A DNA stretch of 17,567 bases from Candidatus Woesearchaeota archaeon (GCA_003648985.1 QMQQ01000009.1:1-17567), one strand, 5' to 3'. Shown: positions 7,330 to 14,347, numbered from the stretch's first letter. Notes: generated by a model from the letters alone, not told the origin. A program made the numbers and translations.

Positions 7330-8023
7330 AAGCGCCCTCGCCCCAAAAAAATTTTTGATAAAAACGATACCAAGTTTTAGGCATATCGTTTGGATCAACG
7401 AGGTAAATGCCATTAAGTTCTTTGTCTTCACCTTCAAGGACAGGAACATACCATCTACCTTTTGAAAAATCAGAATATATCACTTGATAAATATGCTTTC
7501 CTTTTATCTCCTTCGGAATAAGAACCCTCATTCCAACAGGTTCCTGAAGTAAGTTCCATAAAAGCTTGTCTTTCTTCTTCTTTGTCCTTAAAAATTCATT
7601 GAATTCCCAAGCAGCAATATCAACATCAGAATCAATCTTCACAGTGTAGCATGGAAAACATTGATCGCCAGATTCACCGCCAAGCACATTATTATATCGT
7701 CCGTCAGCAAACATCCATTTGCAGCGCAGCATAAGCTCAGCAAGCCGTTCCATCACTTCCTCTTCATTCCCTTTTATCGTTTTCTCTTGCGTAAAGCAGA
7801 GTAGAGGCGCGACATGAACATTTACTTTAACAACACCAACTTCAACATTCACTAAACTCTTAGCTCTAGCCAAAACACTTGCCCTGCATTGCATTTCGAG
7901 CTGTGTTCCCTCTGCCTTAGAAGCAAACATTCTCACAACAGCAAAAACAACAATAAATCCAATTATAACTATCATTATCGTTACCAAAAACTTTGCCTGC
8001 CCGCGCTTATTTAAGTATAGCAT
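7304..8023 (-). CDS. Pilin-like exported protein with KRGQ signal
   Basis: A 239-aa protein of unknown function. MLYLNKRGQAKFLVTIMIVIIG is a classical archaeal class III signal: a basic head with K-R-G, Gln at the first position of the mature protein, then a hydrophobic helix to about residue 31. The ectodomain has six cysteines (46, 76, 101, 122, 125, 235), including CFPC at 122-125, no sequons, and a Trp/Tyr-rich C-terminal third (WYRFYQKFFWGEGAYEPC). The ATG at 8023 lies within the 41-aa gene upstream (17-nt overlap). It resembles larger minor pilins in plan: one N-terminal spine helix with a sizeable head domain. No family recognised. Confidence 0.82.
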   Translation of the reverse strand: MLYLNKRGQAKFLVTIMIVIIGFIVVFAVVRMFASKAEGTQLEMQCRASVLARAKSLVNVEVGVVKVNVHVAPLLCFTQEKTIKGNEEEVMERLAELMLRCKWMFADGRYNNVLGGESGDQCFPCYTVKIDSDVDIAAWEFNEFLRTKKKKDKLLWNLLQEPVGMRVLIPKEIKGKHIYQVIYSDFSKGRWYVPVLEGEDKELNGIYLVDPNDMPKTWYRFYQKFFWGEGAYEPCKIWG

Positions 8024-8132
8024 GTCTTATCCTCATAACAATAGCTAAAAACATCAACCCAAGAGCAATCGCAATAATAATCAGCAAAAGTGTTTTCGTT
8101 GTTAAGCCTGAGCTTTTCTTCCAATCGCTCAT
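8007..8132 (-). CDS. 41-aa single-helix microprotein of the pilin-like cluster
   Basis: Translated by hand: 41 codons ending in TAA at 8007-8009. The protein has a basic-polar head (MSDWKKSSGLTTK), one hydrophobic helix of about 19 residues (LLLIIIAIALGLMFLAIVM) and a basic tail (RIRHAILK). The ATG overlaps the upstream stop in an ATGA arrangement (4 nt), and its end overlaps the next start by 17 nt. The coupling, the clean helix and the fit with the neighbouring frames argue that it is translated. It lacks the K-G cleavage head, and basic residues on both sides of the helix make orientation ambiguous. It may be an integral assembly factor. No family recognised. Confidence 0.7.
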   Translation of the reverse strand: MSDWKKSSGLTTKTLLLIIIAIALGLMFLAIVMRIRHAILK

Positions 8133-8395
8133 TCTACTGGAATACAACAATACGGCCTTGTTTCATTAGTTATCTTCGGACAATCACTATTCTTAATCGT
8201 TGCCATTCCGTATTCGCTGCAAGGCTTTTCTTTGCATACACCCCCCCTAGCTTCACAGCTTACCAATCCTTTACTAAACAATCTAAACTTCCCTGTAAAG
8301 AAAATAATCATTATTGAAAGAACAACTAAAAGCAAGACCGCAATAACTAAAATCCTAAGCACAGTAGCCTGTCCTTTTTTAGCAGCCAGCATCAT
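8129..8395 (-). CDS. Pilin-like Cys-rich protein with KKGQ signal
   Basis: An 88-aa exported protein from the ATG at 8395. MMLAAKKGQATVLRILVIAV is a textbook archaeal class III signal with KKGQ. The helix runs to the FFTGK segment, followed by a mini-domain of about 45 residues with six cysteines: SC..., GGVC, PC, DC, then the adjacent CC near the end, and one sequon (NET). Alternative starts at 8392, 8413 (ATG) and 8416 (TTG) cannot be excluded, as no clear ribosome-binding site marks any of them. The chosen start keeps the head as short as its neighbours' and overlaps the upstream gene by 17 nt. The Cys pattern resembles a small disulfide-knotted domain and is shared in outline with the gene upstream. 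A run of seven G residues (8241-8247) lies in the coding strand. Confidence 0.8.
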   Translation of the reverse strand: MMLAAKKGQATVLRILVIAVLLLVVLSIMIIFFTGKFRLFSKGLVSCEARGGVCKEKPCSEYGMATIKNSDCPKITNETRPYCCIPVE

Positions 8396-8699
8396 TTTCA
8401 GTTTTTGTATCATCAATACAGCAAAGCTCTCCAGCTCCTACATCTTTAAAACTCCCATATTGTTCATGATACCCATCAGGACAGGTTGGTCCAGGCATAA
8501 CGACACCATGCACCCTTGCACCTTGTGTATTCTTAAAGCAACTCTCAGTACAGCTTATCTCAGTTACTGTTGTAACCTTCTTGCCAAAAATTCCCATCTT
8601 ACCAATGAACATTGCGACCAAAACAACAAGAATTACAAGGGCAATCGCTGCTATTATAATAACAGTAATAGGCAAACCTTGTCCTTTTTTCCAAATCAT
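8379..8699 (-). CDS. Pilin-like Cys-rich protein with KKGQ signal, first gene of the cluster
   Basis: A 106-aa exported protein. MIWKKGQGLPITVIIIAAIA is a short head, KKG, Gln at the presumed first mature position, then a hydrophobic helix to about residue 33. The ectodomain has six cysteines (50, 54, 73, 93, 94, 106), with the CC pair also seen in the next gene. No charged residue sits at position 5 of the helix as in bacterial pilins, which is normal for archaeal ones. A strong GAGGTGA ribosome-binding site precedes the ATG at 8699, and a TATA promoter lies upstream, so this is the promoter-proximal gene of the operon. It may be a major subunit because of its position and small size, but that is inference. 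Confidence 0.84.
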   Translation of the reverse strand: MIWKKGQGLPITVIIIAAIALVILVVLVAMFIGKMGIFGKKVTTVTEISCTESCFKNTQGARVHGVVMPGPTCPDGYHEQYGSFKDVGAGELCCIDDTKTENDAGC

Positions 8700-8703
8700 A
8701 ATC

Positions 8704-8746
8704 TCACCTCTTTTATCTACCTACTTAATCTTTAGTATTTTATAAA
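8704..8746 (-). promoter_or_regulatory. Promoter and ribosome-binding site of the pilin-like operon
   Basis: On the minus strand a TTTATAAAA TATA box lies at 8738-8746, followed by GAGGTGA at 8704-8710, 4 nt before the ATG at 8699. The expected initiation point near 8716 gives a short leader that just contains the ribosome-binding site. This is the only clear promoter for the twelve genes down to 2676. Confidence 0.65.
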
Positions 8747-8770
8747 TTTATCTTATTTATTCGTCCCATC

Positions 8771-8822
8771 AGGAAGGTTAAAAAATTTTATTAAGATTTA
8801 GCATCTTTGTAAAAAAGGGTGA
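8771..8822 (+). promoter_or_regulatory. Promoter and ribosome-binding site of the yjbQ-mbf1 unit
   Basis: A purine-rich AGGAAGG (possible TFB recognition element) is directly followed by an A/T-rich TATA-like stretch at 8778-8794. The GGGTGA ribosome-binding site at 8817-8822 stands 4 nt before the GTG start at 8827. Together with the opposite-facing promoter it occupies the 127-bp divergent gap 8700-8826; nothing else is seen in that gap. Confidence 0.55.
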
Positions 8823-8826
8823 ATCT

Positions 8827-9225
8827 GTGTTTCAGATAAAAATCAAAACATCAACGCGAGAACAAGGTATCGACATAACGTCACAGATAAAGCAGCTTGT
8901 ACAAAAAACAGGAATTAAAGAAGGCATTTGCTTTCTATATTGCCTGCATGCAACAGCAGCCGTCACAGTAGCTGAAAGCTATGATCCAAACGTCTTAAAA
9001 GACATAACAAATTGCCTGAACAAACTCATTCCAAAAGGAAAGTGGCTTCATGACAGGATTGATAATAATGGCGACGCGCACATAAAGGCAGCAATCGTTG
9101 GCCCAAGCCTTTCAATACCGATTCAAAACAAAAAACTTGCACTAGGCACATGGCAAAACATCATTCTTTTAGAATTCGATGGCCCAAGAGAAAGAACCAT
9201 TCTATGCAAAATCCAAGGTGAATAA
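8827..9225 (+). CDS. YjbQ-family protein (UPF0047, secondary thiamine-phosphate synthase-like)
   Basis: A 132-aa member of the YjbQ/UPF0047 family, small beta-rich enzymes that form trimers. Some members can complement thiamine-phosphate synthase loss weakly, and the true substrate is unsettled. Family motifs are visible in order: CLHATAAVTVAE (His41), DPNVLKDI (53-60), KWLHDRIDNNGDAHIKAAIVG (His75, Asp83, His85), the IPIQNKKLALGTWQ segment and EFDGPRER near the end. Length is normal for the family. It starts with GTG at 8827, supported by GGGTGA 4 nt upstream. It is followed 2 nt later by aMBF1, with a GGTGA at its own 3' end as that gene's ribosome-binding site. One small difference: DNNGDAH where many relatives have a shorter DNADAH-like motif. 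Confidence 0.92.
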   Translation: MFQIKIKTSTREQGIDITSQIKQLVQKTGIKEGICFLYCLHATAAVTVAESYDPNVLKDITNCLNKLIPKGKWLHDRIDNNGDAHIKAAIVGPSLSIPIQNKKLALGTWQNIILLEFDGPRERTILCKIQGE

Positions 9226-9227
9226 AA

Positions 9228-9638
9228 ATGCAATGCGACCTATGTGGTGCAACAAAAAATCTTGTCAGGGCAAAAATCGAAGGAACAGAATTAATTGTAT
9301 GCCAGGAATGTGCAAAATTCGGTACCATTCTCGGCCCAATTAAAACAAAACAAGAAAAAGTTAAGAAAAGAAAAGAAAAGAAATCAACTACAAAACAAAC
9401 AATCAAACCAAGCACAGAAGAAGAGATTCTTATTATAAACCCCAATTACCCGACCATAATTAAAAAAGCAAGAGAAAAACTTGGCTTAAAACAATCAGAG
9501 TTTGCCAAACTCATAAGAGAAAAAGAAAGCGTTGTTCACAAACTCGAAACCGGCGAACTTGAACCATCAATAAAACTAGCAAAAAAACTCGAACACATAC
9601 TAAAGATAAAACTAATCGAGCAATATCACGAACCCTGA
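9228..9638 (+). CDS. Archaeal multiprotein bridging factor 1 (aMBF1)
   Basis: A 136-aa transcription or translation cofactor. It has an N-terminal zinc ribbon with Cys3, Cys6, Cys25 and Cys28 (CDLC ... CQEC), then a lysine-rich linker at about 41-60 encoded partly by tandem AAAAG units. A C-terminal Cro/C1-type helix-turn-helix spans roughly 74-130 (IKKAREKLGLKQSEFAKLI ... KLETGELEPS). This is the standard archaeal MBF1 layout; archaeal MBF1 has been linked to ribosome binding. It is the second gene of a unit with the YjbQ-family gene. Its last 13 bases overlap the 3' end of the convergent thioredoxin-like gene. Confidence 0.92.
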   Translation: MQCDLCGATKNLVRAKIEGTELIVCQECAKFGTILGPIKTKQEKVKKRKEKKSTTKQTIKPSTEEEILIINPNYPTIIKKAREKLGLKQSEFAKLIREKESVVHKLETGELEPSIKLAKKLEHILKIKLIEQYHEP

Positions 9639-10270
9639 AGCAACCGTTCTAATTCTTCTTTTTTCTGAAAACCATGCAACACTTTTCCATCAACAACAAC
9701 AGTCGGAACAACTTCAATATTAAAATTCTTCATCAAAGTCTTTATGGCTCCAGAATCAAGCCCAACATCAAAAGAATACACCCTCACATTAGGATATTTC
9801 TTTCTCAAATAGCTCAATATAATTCCTTGATCACCGCACCTATCGCATTTTTTTGGCTCATTAGAATAGAAATAAAGAATAAGGTGCAAATCCTTCTTAC
9901 ATCGCTCTTTTACCATCTTCAAAAAAAGCCAATGTCTTATCTGAAGAAGACTGTAATATTTTTTAAGCTCAAGCACACCAGGATCGTCCATTCCTTTCTG
10001 CCTCTCCATATAATTTAGCTTTCCACCTATTTGATAAAGCTCTTCAGCAAGGCCTGGCAATTCACTGCTGCAAGGCTGCTCTTCAGCAAGCAAAAACTGC
10101 AATTCTAAATCCATAATCCTTGTTTTCATCTCTCTCTCAAGCTTTGCAAGCTTGCCAATCTTAATGTTCGCAATACCTCCTCCAAGCATAACACCAATAA
10201 GAAAGATCAAAATCGTTAAAACAAGCGCAACCAAATACCTTCTTAAAATAACTTTCTTCCTATCTACCAT
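9626..10270 (-). CDS. Membrane-anchored thioredoxin-like protein, domain predicted outside
   Basis: A 214-aa protein. The basic head MVDRKKVILRR and one helix (about 12-33) predict N-in/C-out topology. A coiled-coil-like helical stretch of about 90 residues (IKIGKLAKLEREMKTRIMDLE ...) leads to a thioredoxin-like domain at about 128-214, with the active-site CxxC at Cys142-Cys145 (CDRCGDQG) and cis-proline loop VVPTVVVDG (Pro189). Cys67 and Cys124 are additional. It probably acts as a disulfide oxidoreductase on exported proteins; no DsbB/VKOR partner is in the window. It is the last gene of the glycosyltransferase operon, overlapping the upstream gene by 7 nt and converging on aMBF1 with a 13-nt overlap. 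Confidence 0.87.
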   Translation of the reverse strand: MVDRKKVILRRYLVALVLTILIFLIGVMLGGGIANIKIGKLAKLEREMKTRIMDLELQFLLAEEQPCSSELPGLAEELYQIGGKLNYMERQKGMDDPGVLELKKYYSLLQIRHWLFLKMVKERCKKDLHLILYFYSNEPKKCDRCGDQGIILSYLRKKYPNVRVYSFDVGLDSGAIKTLMKNFNIEVVPTVVVDGKVLHGFQKKEELERLLQGS

Positions 10271-11496
10271 TTTATCTGCCGCCCGAATAATTTATTGATC
10301 AAAGTCCAAAACCACCAAAAACCAAACAAATAATAATAAATCAAAACATACAAAAGATAACTATATTTTATCTTGCTTCGTTCCCTTGAAAAAAGTTTTG
10401 CAGAATAAATAATCAAAAATCCAAGCACAAAGCAAGAAGCAGTAACGATTATAAACTCGTTTCCAAAATAAAAAGGATTTAAATTCAACTTTAACATCTT
10501 TATCGCGTCTAAAAACCCAAGCAATTTTATAGATCTAAATAAATGCGCAATAGACTTAGCGAGAATATAACAAGAAAATCCAGCCGTGACCAAAACCAAG
10601 CCAACTGAAATCAACGACGTCGGTAGAACAAAAAGCCCCAAGTTATTCCTTTGCTTAAACAAACTTCTATGCCTAAGCAGATTCACTATAAATCCAGTAT
10701 ACCATCTAAGCCTCTGCCGAAGCAATGGCAGAAATCTATTAGGAGCAACAGTAAATACCTCTGCTTTTATTGAATTCTCAATATCATATCCTTTTGCCTG
10801 TATCCTCAAGGCAACCTCTATATCTTCAGTAAGATTTCCTTCATCGTAATAGCCGTAACGTTCAAAAAATTTCCTTCTGTACGCTGAAAATGGGCCAGGC
10901 GTAACATGGATACTTCCGAGCAAAGCAAAGGCCTTTCTCAAAAAAACACCAAGCAAGTATTCCATAGCCTGTATCCTTCTCCAAAATCCTTTTGGCTTAT
11001 ACACCTTAAGAGCAGGCGTCACAGCCATGACAGTAGGATCATCAAAATAACCAACCATTCTCTTTAACGCATCCCTACTCACAAAACTATCTGCATCCAA
11101 AGAAACAATCAATTCGCTTTTTGTTCTTTTTATTCCATAATTCAGTGCGCTTGCCTTTCCGCCATTCTGCTTTTTAAAGACCTTTACCAAACCTCTATTC
11201 GCATTCTCGAACCTTTTTGCAATTTCATATGTCCTGTCAGTTGAACCGTCATCAACAACAAATATTTTCAGCTTGTTTCTTGGATAATCAAGCTTTAGCA
11301 AACTCCTCAATGTTTTTGCAATTGTACGCTCTTCATTATAAGCAGGAACTATTGTCGTAACGCTTGGAAACCTTTTCGGCTTTGGGTCATCAAGCCTTTC
11401 CTTATTATCAAGAATCAAAAATAAAAAGAACAAACTTGAATAAAGACCAAAAAAGCAAACTATACAGAGCAAAATCGTTTCAAAGTTCCATATCAT
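10264..11496 (-). CDS. Processive GT2 membrane glycosyltransferase (poly-GlcNAc synthase-like)
   Basis: A 410-aa family 2 glycosyltransferase with an N-terminal membrane helix, a cytoplasmic GT-A domain at about 44-275 and C-terminal membrane helices. All hallmark motifs are present: TIVPAYNEE (48-56), VDDGSTD (81-87), NGGKASALNYG (111-121), LDADS (133-137, nucleotide-sugar/metal), TED (223-225, catalytic base region) and QRLRW (261-265, the QxxRW acceptor motif of processive enzymes such as IcaA/PgaC, BcsA and hyaluronan synthase). It uses a UDP-sugar to build or transfer a polysaccharide; the exact sugar cannot be read from the sequence. The ATG overlaps the upstream stop (ATGA, 4 nt). Confidence 0.93.
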   Translation of the reverse strand: MIWNFETILLCIVCFFGLYSSLFFLFLILDNKERLDDPKPKRFPSVTTIVPAYNEERTIAKTLRSLLKLDYPRNKLKIFVVDDGSTDRTYEIAKRFENANRGLVKVFKKQNGGKASALNYGIKRTKSELIVSLDADSFVSRDALKRMVGYFDDPTVMAVTPALKVYKPKGFWRRIQAMEYLLGVFLRKAFALLGSIHVTPGPFSAYRRKFFERYGYYDEGNLTEDIEVALRIQAKGYDIENSIKAEVFTVAPNRFLPLLRQRLRWYTGFIVNLLRHRSLFKQRNNLGLFVLPTSLISVGLVLVTAGFSCYILAKSIAHLFRSIKLLGFLDAIKMLKLNLNPFYFGNEFIIVTASCFVLGFLIIYSAKLFSRERSKIKYSYLLYVLIYYYLFGFWWFWTLINKLFGRQIKW

Positions 11497-12854
11497 TGCT
11501 CAACCGCCTCTGGATTATAACTATAAATCTCAACAAAAGGATTTTCAAACTCCTTTTTAAAAATTTTATTCCTCAAAACAAAAAGCAATCCTTTTTCTTC
11601 ATTGTTCCAAATCCTTTCCCTCATTTCCCTATCAACCCAGATATAACTTACATTATACTCATCGAGAAATGCCATTGTCTTTCTCAAACTATATGATTGA
11701 AAGATCGCATTCAAATCATCAATCCTTTCTCTCGCATCTTTCGTATAAAGAAGCAGATCATCCATAACAACAGCCCTATTTGCAACTCCCTCAATCATAA
11801 ATCCTTTCTCCCTATCAGTTAACACAACAGCATCTTCTCCACTATGCGCTCCCAACCAAACCAAGCCATCAAGCTGCTCTTGCAAAGGCTCTGATTTAAC
11901 AAAGCCAACAAAAGCAGTAAGCATAGAAAATGCAATCCCAAACAAAACAACTCCAACAACAATTCTCTTAAAGAATTTAAGAGTCCATCTCATCTTTATA
12001 AATCTATAAAGACCTGTTCCGCTAATCCAGCAAATCAAAAATGATATGTAATAAAACAGAAAATTAAAATAAAAGCCAACAAAAAAAGCCAGAACTATGC
12101 TGCTAAAAAGCAAGACCCTTTTCTTCTGCTTCCATAAAAAGTATAGGCCCATCAAGAAAAAGACTATGCAAAAAAAACCATTCCCTGTTCTACTTCCCAA
12201 ATCAGAAAGCACAACCTTCACTGCATTACTCCTCACTATAGGCAAAGTAAGATTTTTTATCAAATATCTGAGATGAACAAAAAAAGCCAGCAAGATGATT
12301 AAAAGGTACTTCCTCTTTCCATATCCCCTTTCTTTATAGATAAACAAACTCAAAGGCACGCTAACAATGCCGACTGGAGAAAAAAGAATCCCAATTAAAA
12401 AACAGATAACAGAATAAATCATTCTTCTTTCAGATATCTGAAAATAAATGCCAAGGATGATAAAGAAAACACAAAAAGCATGTGCAGTAGCAGAGTAAAA
12501 GAGAAAGAAAATAGACGGAGAACAGACCATTAAAAATAATGTTGAAAAAGTTCTCAAAGGCTTATAATTCAGTCTCCTCATTACCAAATAAAGAAAAACA
12601 AAACTGAAAGAACCAACTACAATGCTAATAATCGGAATGATCTCGGCCGGCAAAAGATAAACAAATCTGATCAAACTGAACCCAAGTTCCCTTCCAACAA
12701 GATCTCTACCGCTAAGCTTGCCAGCAACAGATAAAAGATAATAGCTCTCGCCAAAAGGAAAAAACCTGCCAAAGCGCAAGAAATAAAGAGAAAGCCCAAG
12801 CCCTAAAAATATCAGCAAAGATACAGTGCAAACCAGTTTATTTGAAAGCTTCAT
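11493..12854 (-). CDS. Polytopic GT-C-like membrane protein (second of a pair)
   Basis: A 453-aa integral membrane protein. About ten hydrophobic segments run to around residue 320, followed by a soluble C-terminal domain of about 130 residues (from LDGLVWLGAHSGEDAVVLTD). This plan matches GT-C glycosyltransferases that use lipid-linked sugars (PMT/ArnT/STT3-like) and ends with the same WL..H..EDAVV motif as the neighbouring gene. The first external loop has FGESYYLL (Glu36), a possible catalytic acid, but there is no clear DxD. The ATG at 12854 overlaps the upstream stop (ATGA) and was preferred to a TTG at 12872. It could be an inactive or flippase-like paralogue. Family placement is moderate, substrate unknown. 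Confidence 0.75.
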   Translation of the reverse strand: MKLSNKLVCTVSLLIFLGLGLSLYFLRFGRFFPFGESYYLLSVAGKLSGRDLVGRELGFSLIRFVYLLPAEIIPIISIVVGSFSFVFLYLVMRRLNYKPLRTFSTLFLMVCSPSIFFLFYSATAHAFCVFFIILGIYFQISERRMIYSVICFLIGILFSPVGIVSVPLSLFIYKERGYGKRKYLLIILLAFFVHLRYLIKNLTLPIVRSNAVKVVLSDLGSRTGNGFFCIVFFLMGLYFLWKQKKRVLLFSSIVLAFFVGFYFNFLFYYISFLICWISGTGLYRFIKMRWTLKFFKRIVVGVVLFGIAFSMLTAFVGFVKSEPLQEQLDGLVWLGAHSGEDAVVLTDREKGFMIEGVANRAVVMDDLLLYTKDARERIDDLNAIFQSYSLRKTMAFLDEYNVSYIWVDREMRERIWNNEEKGLLFVLRNKIFKKEFENPFVEIYSYNPEAVEQ

Positions 12855-14314
12855 CTTGTTTTCAACTCGCAAGTTCTTTTATAGATTTTTGTTTCGCCAT
12901 CTCTAACCAATTCAAAACAATCAGGTTCAGCAAAAGCTAAATGCTCTATGCCAAAAATCTTTTTAGTGAAACCTGAAAAAACAAGATATTCAGCATTGTA
13001 ATCGCACATAGTCCTAACAGCATCTGTCTTGAACGGCGTTAAGTACAGCCTTTTTATATCAACCTCTCTCATCAATACATCTTTTGAAAAAAGCCGATTC
13101 GTATCTGCAATATTCTTTCTCTGAGCAATAGCAGCTACCATGCTGCCTTCTTGCAAACTCGCTACAATAACAGCATCCTCAGGAGTATGTTCTCTTAACC
13201 ATTTCATCGCTTTTATGCTATCCTCAGACGACACCAACTTCTTATGCTCATTCAACAAAACGAATCCAAAAAAGATATTCATCAAAATAACAAAAATGAG
13301 AAAACCAGCAACAAGCTTTTCCTTTACACCATCAAACTTAGTTTTTGATAGATACCTGTAAAAGTCTTCAATAAACCTGATAAAAATCAAACCAACAAAA
13401 CAACTTACTAAAAGCAAAATCTCCTTCTCAGCTAAGAACCTAAACAAGTAAAAAACAAAGGAAGCAATGAAAAAGCTTGTCAGAAGATAAACCCTCTTAT
13501 CTTTGCTCACAAAGAAATATTTGTAAATTAAGAAAACAACGCAAAGAAGCGGAATAGCACCAACATCCCGAACAAATTTTAAAAAATCAACAGCATACCT
13601 GCTATGCTTAGCATTTTGCCAGAAAACATCTATTCCATGCATTAATAGTGCGCCCTTGAATAGAACCAAATAAATCCAGATAATATAAACAAAGAAAAAA
13701 AGTAGAACCTCGAGCTCTATTCTCCTCTGCTTCAGCCTTTCAAACTTTACCAATAACAAATAAATCAAAAATCCAACCCCGATCAATACAGCAGAGACAT
13801 GAATAAAAGGCAAAAGCAACATAATAATAGCAATATACTTTAAATTGTGCTCCCTCATATTCATTAAAAACTTAATCAAAACAAGATATACCAAAACAGC
13901 AATAATCAAAGTGGAGAAAGAAAAAACATCAGCAAAAATCACAGGCATAACAGCACAAGCAAAACTCGCTAAAATCGCAATTCGCTTATCGCTAATTACA
14001 TCTCTGCTAATCCAGTAAAAAAGAAGAAACAAACCAGCCAAAAACAGATTCGGCAAAAGCTTGAACAGCAACATCTTCGGCAAAAAAACATCAAAAAAAG
14101 CATAAACAAAATATCCAAGTGGAAGAACAACTACCTTTTTTCCGCCAAAGCTAAGCTGGTCGTACGTTGGAAAAATCTTTTTCTCAACTAACTGAAGGTT
14201 TCTCACTTCTTTGTAAGCATCCAGAACCAAACCGGGCTGTTGGAAAGTGAGGTACAGCCTAACACCCAATAGGATTAAAAAAAGCAGTGCTAACAGCTTC
14301 GTCTCGTTTCGCAT
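12851..14314 (-). CDS. Polytopic GT-C-like membrane protein (first of a pair)
   Basis: A 487-aa integral membrane protein with about ten hydrophobic segments and a soluble C-terminal domain of about 115 residues (from IKAMKWLREHTPEDAVIVAS). The first external loop carries LVLDAYKEVRNL (Asp32), where GT-C glycosyltransferases place a catalytic or metal-binding acid. This supports a PMT-like enzyme transferring a sugar from a lipid carrier on the outer face. The C-terminal WL..H..EDAV motif recurs in the next gene, so the two look like diverged paralogues. It is the first gene of the operon; its ATG at 14314 is predicted to be the leaderless start from a bidirectional promoter. Related polytopic proteins without transferase activity cannot be excluded. 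Confidence 0.78.
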   Translation of the reverse strand: MRNETKLLALLFLILLGVRLYLTFQQPGLVLDAYKEVRNLQLVEKKIFPTYDQLSFGGKKVVVLPLGYFVYAFFDVFLPKMLLFKLLPNLFLAGLFLLFYWISRDVISDKRIAILASFACAVMPVIFADVFSFSTLIIAVLVYLVLIKFLMNMREHNLKYIAIIMLLLPFIHVSAVLIGVGFLIYLLLVKFERLKQRRIELEVLLFFFVYIIWIYLVLFKGALLMHGIDVFWQNAKHSRYAVDFLKFVRDVGAIPLLCVVFLIYKYFFVSKDKRVYLLTSFFIASFVFYLFRFLAEKEILLLVSCFVGLIFIRFIEDFYRYLSKTKFDGVKEKLVAGFLIFVILMNIFFGFVLLNEHKKLVSSEDSIKAMKWLREHTPEDAVIVASLQEGSMVAAIAQRKNIADTNRLFSKDVLMREVDIKRLYLTPFKTDAVRTMCDYNAEYLVFSGFTKKIFGIEHLAFAEPDCFELVRDGETKIYKRTCELKTR

Positions 14315-14322
14315 TCCAGAAA

Positions 14323-14347
14323 AATCTTTTTAAATTTTAAAAAGATT
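14323..14347. promoter_or_regulatory. Palindromic bidirectional promoter between GT operon and radB
   Basis: Only 41 bp separate the two divergent start codons. Within it lies a perfect 12-bp inverted repeat, AATCTTTTTAAA / TTTAAAAAGATT, with a single T at the centre (14335). Each half contains a TATA-like TTTTTAAA. The distance from the far half-site centre to each ATG is about 25 nt in both directions (ATG at 14314 and at 14356), and neither side has a ribosome-binding site. Both transcripts are therefore predicted to be leaderless and to compete for one site. Confidence 0.65.

Noticed and set aside
7174..7449. 91-aa version of the small pilin-like protein
   Set aside because: Its first 40 residues fall in an alternative frame of the upstream 239-aa gene; the K-G head and a ribosome-binding site point to the ATG at 7329.
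8232..8735. 167-aa plus-strand frame opposite the first two pilin-like genes
   Set aside because: The minus-strand frames show coherent signal helices, Cys pairs and coupled starts; the plus frame has no recognisable features and would cover the operon promoter.
9363..9384. Tandem AAAAG units as a regulatory repeat
   Set aside because: It is in frame inside aMBF1 and simply encodes the lysine-rich linker normal for the family.
12851..12872. TTG start giving a longer second GT-C-like protein
   Set aside because: The ATG at 12854 forms the usual ATGA stop-start overlap and starts right before the first membrane helix.
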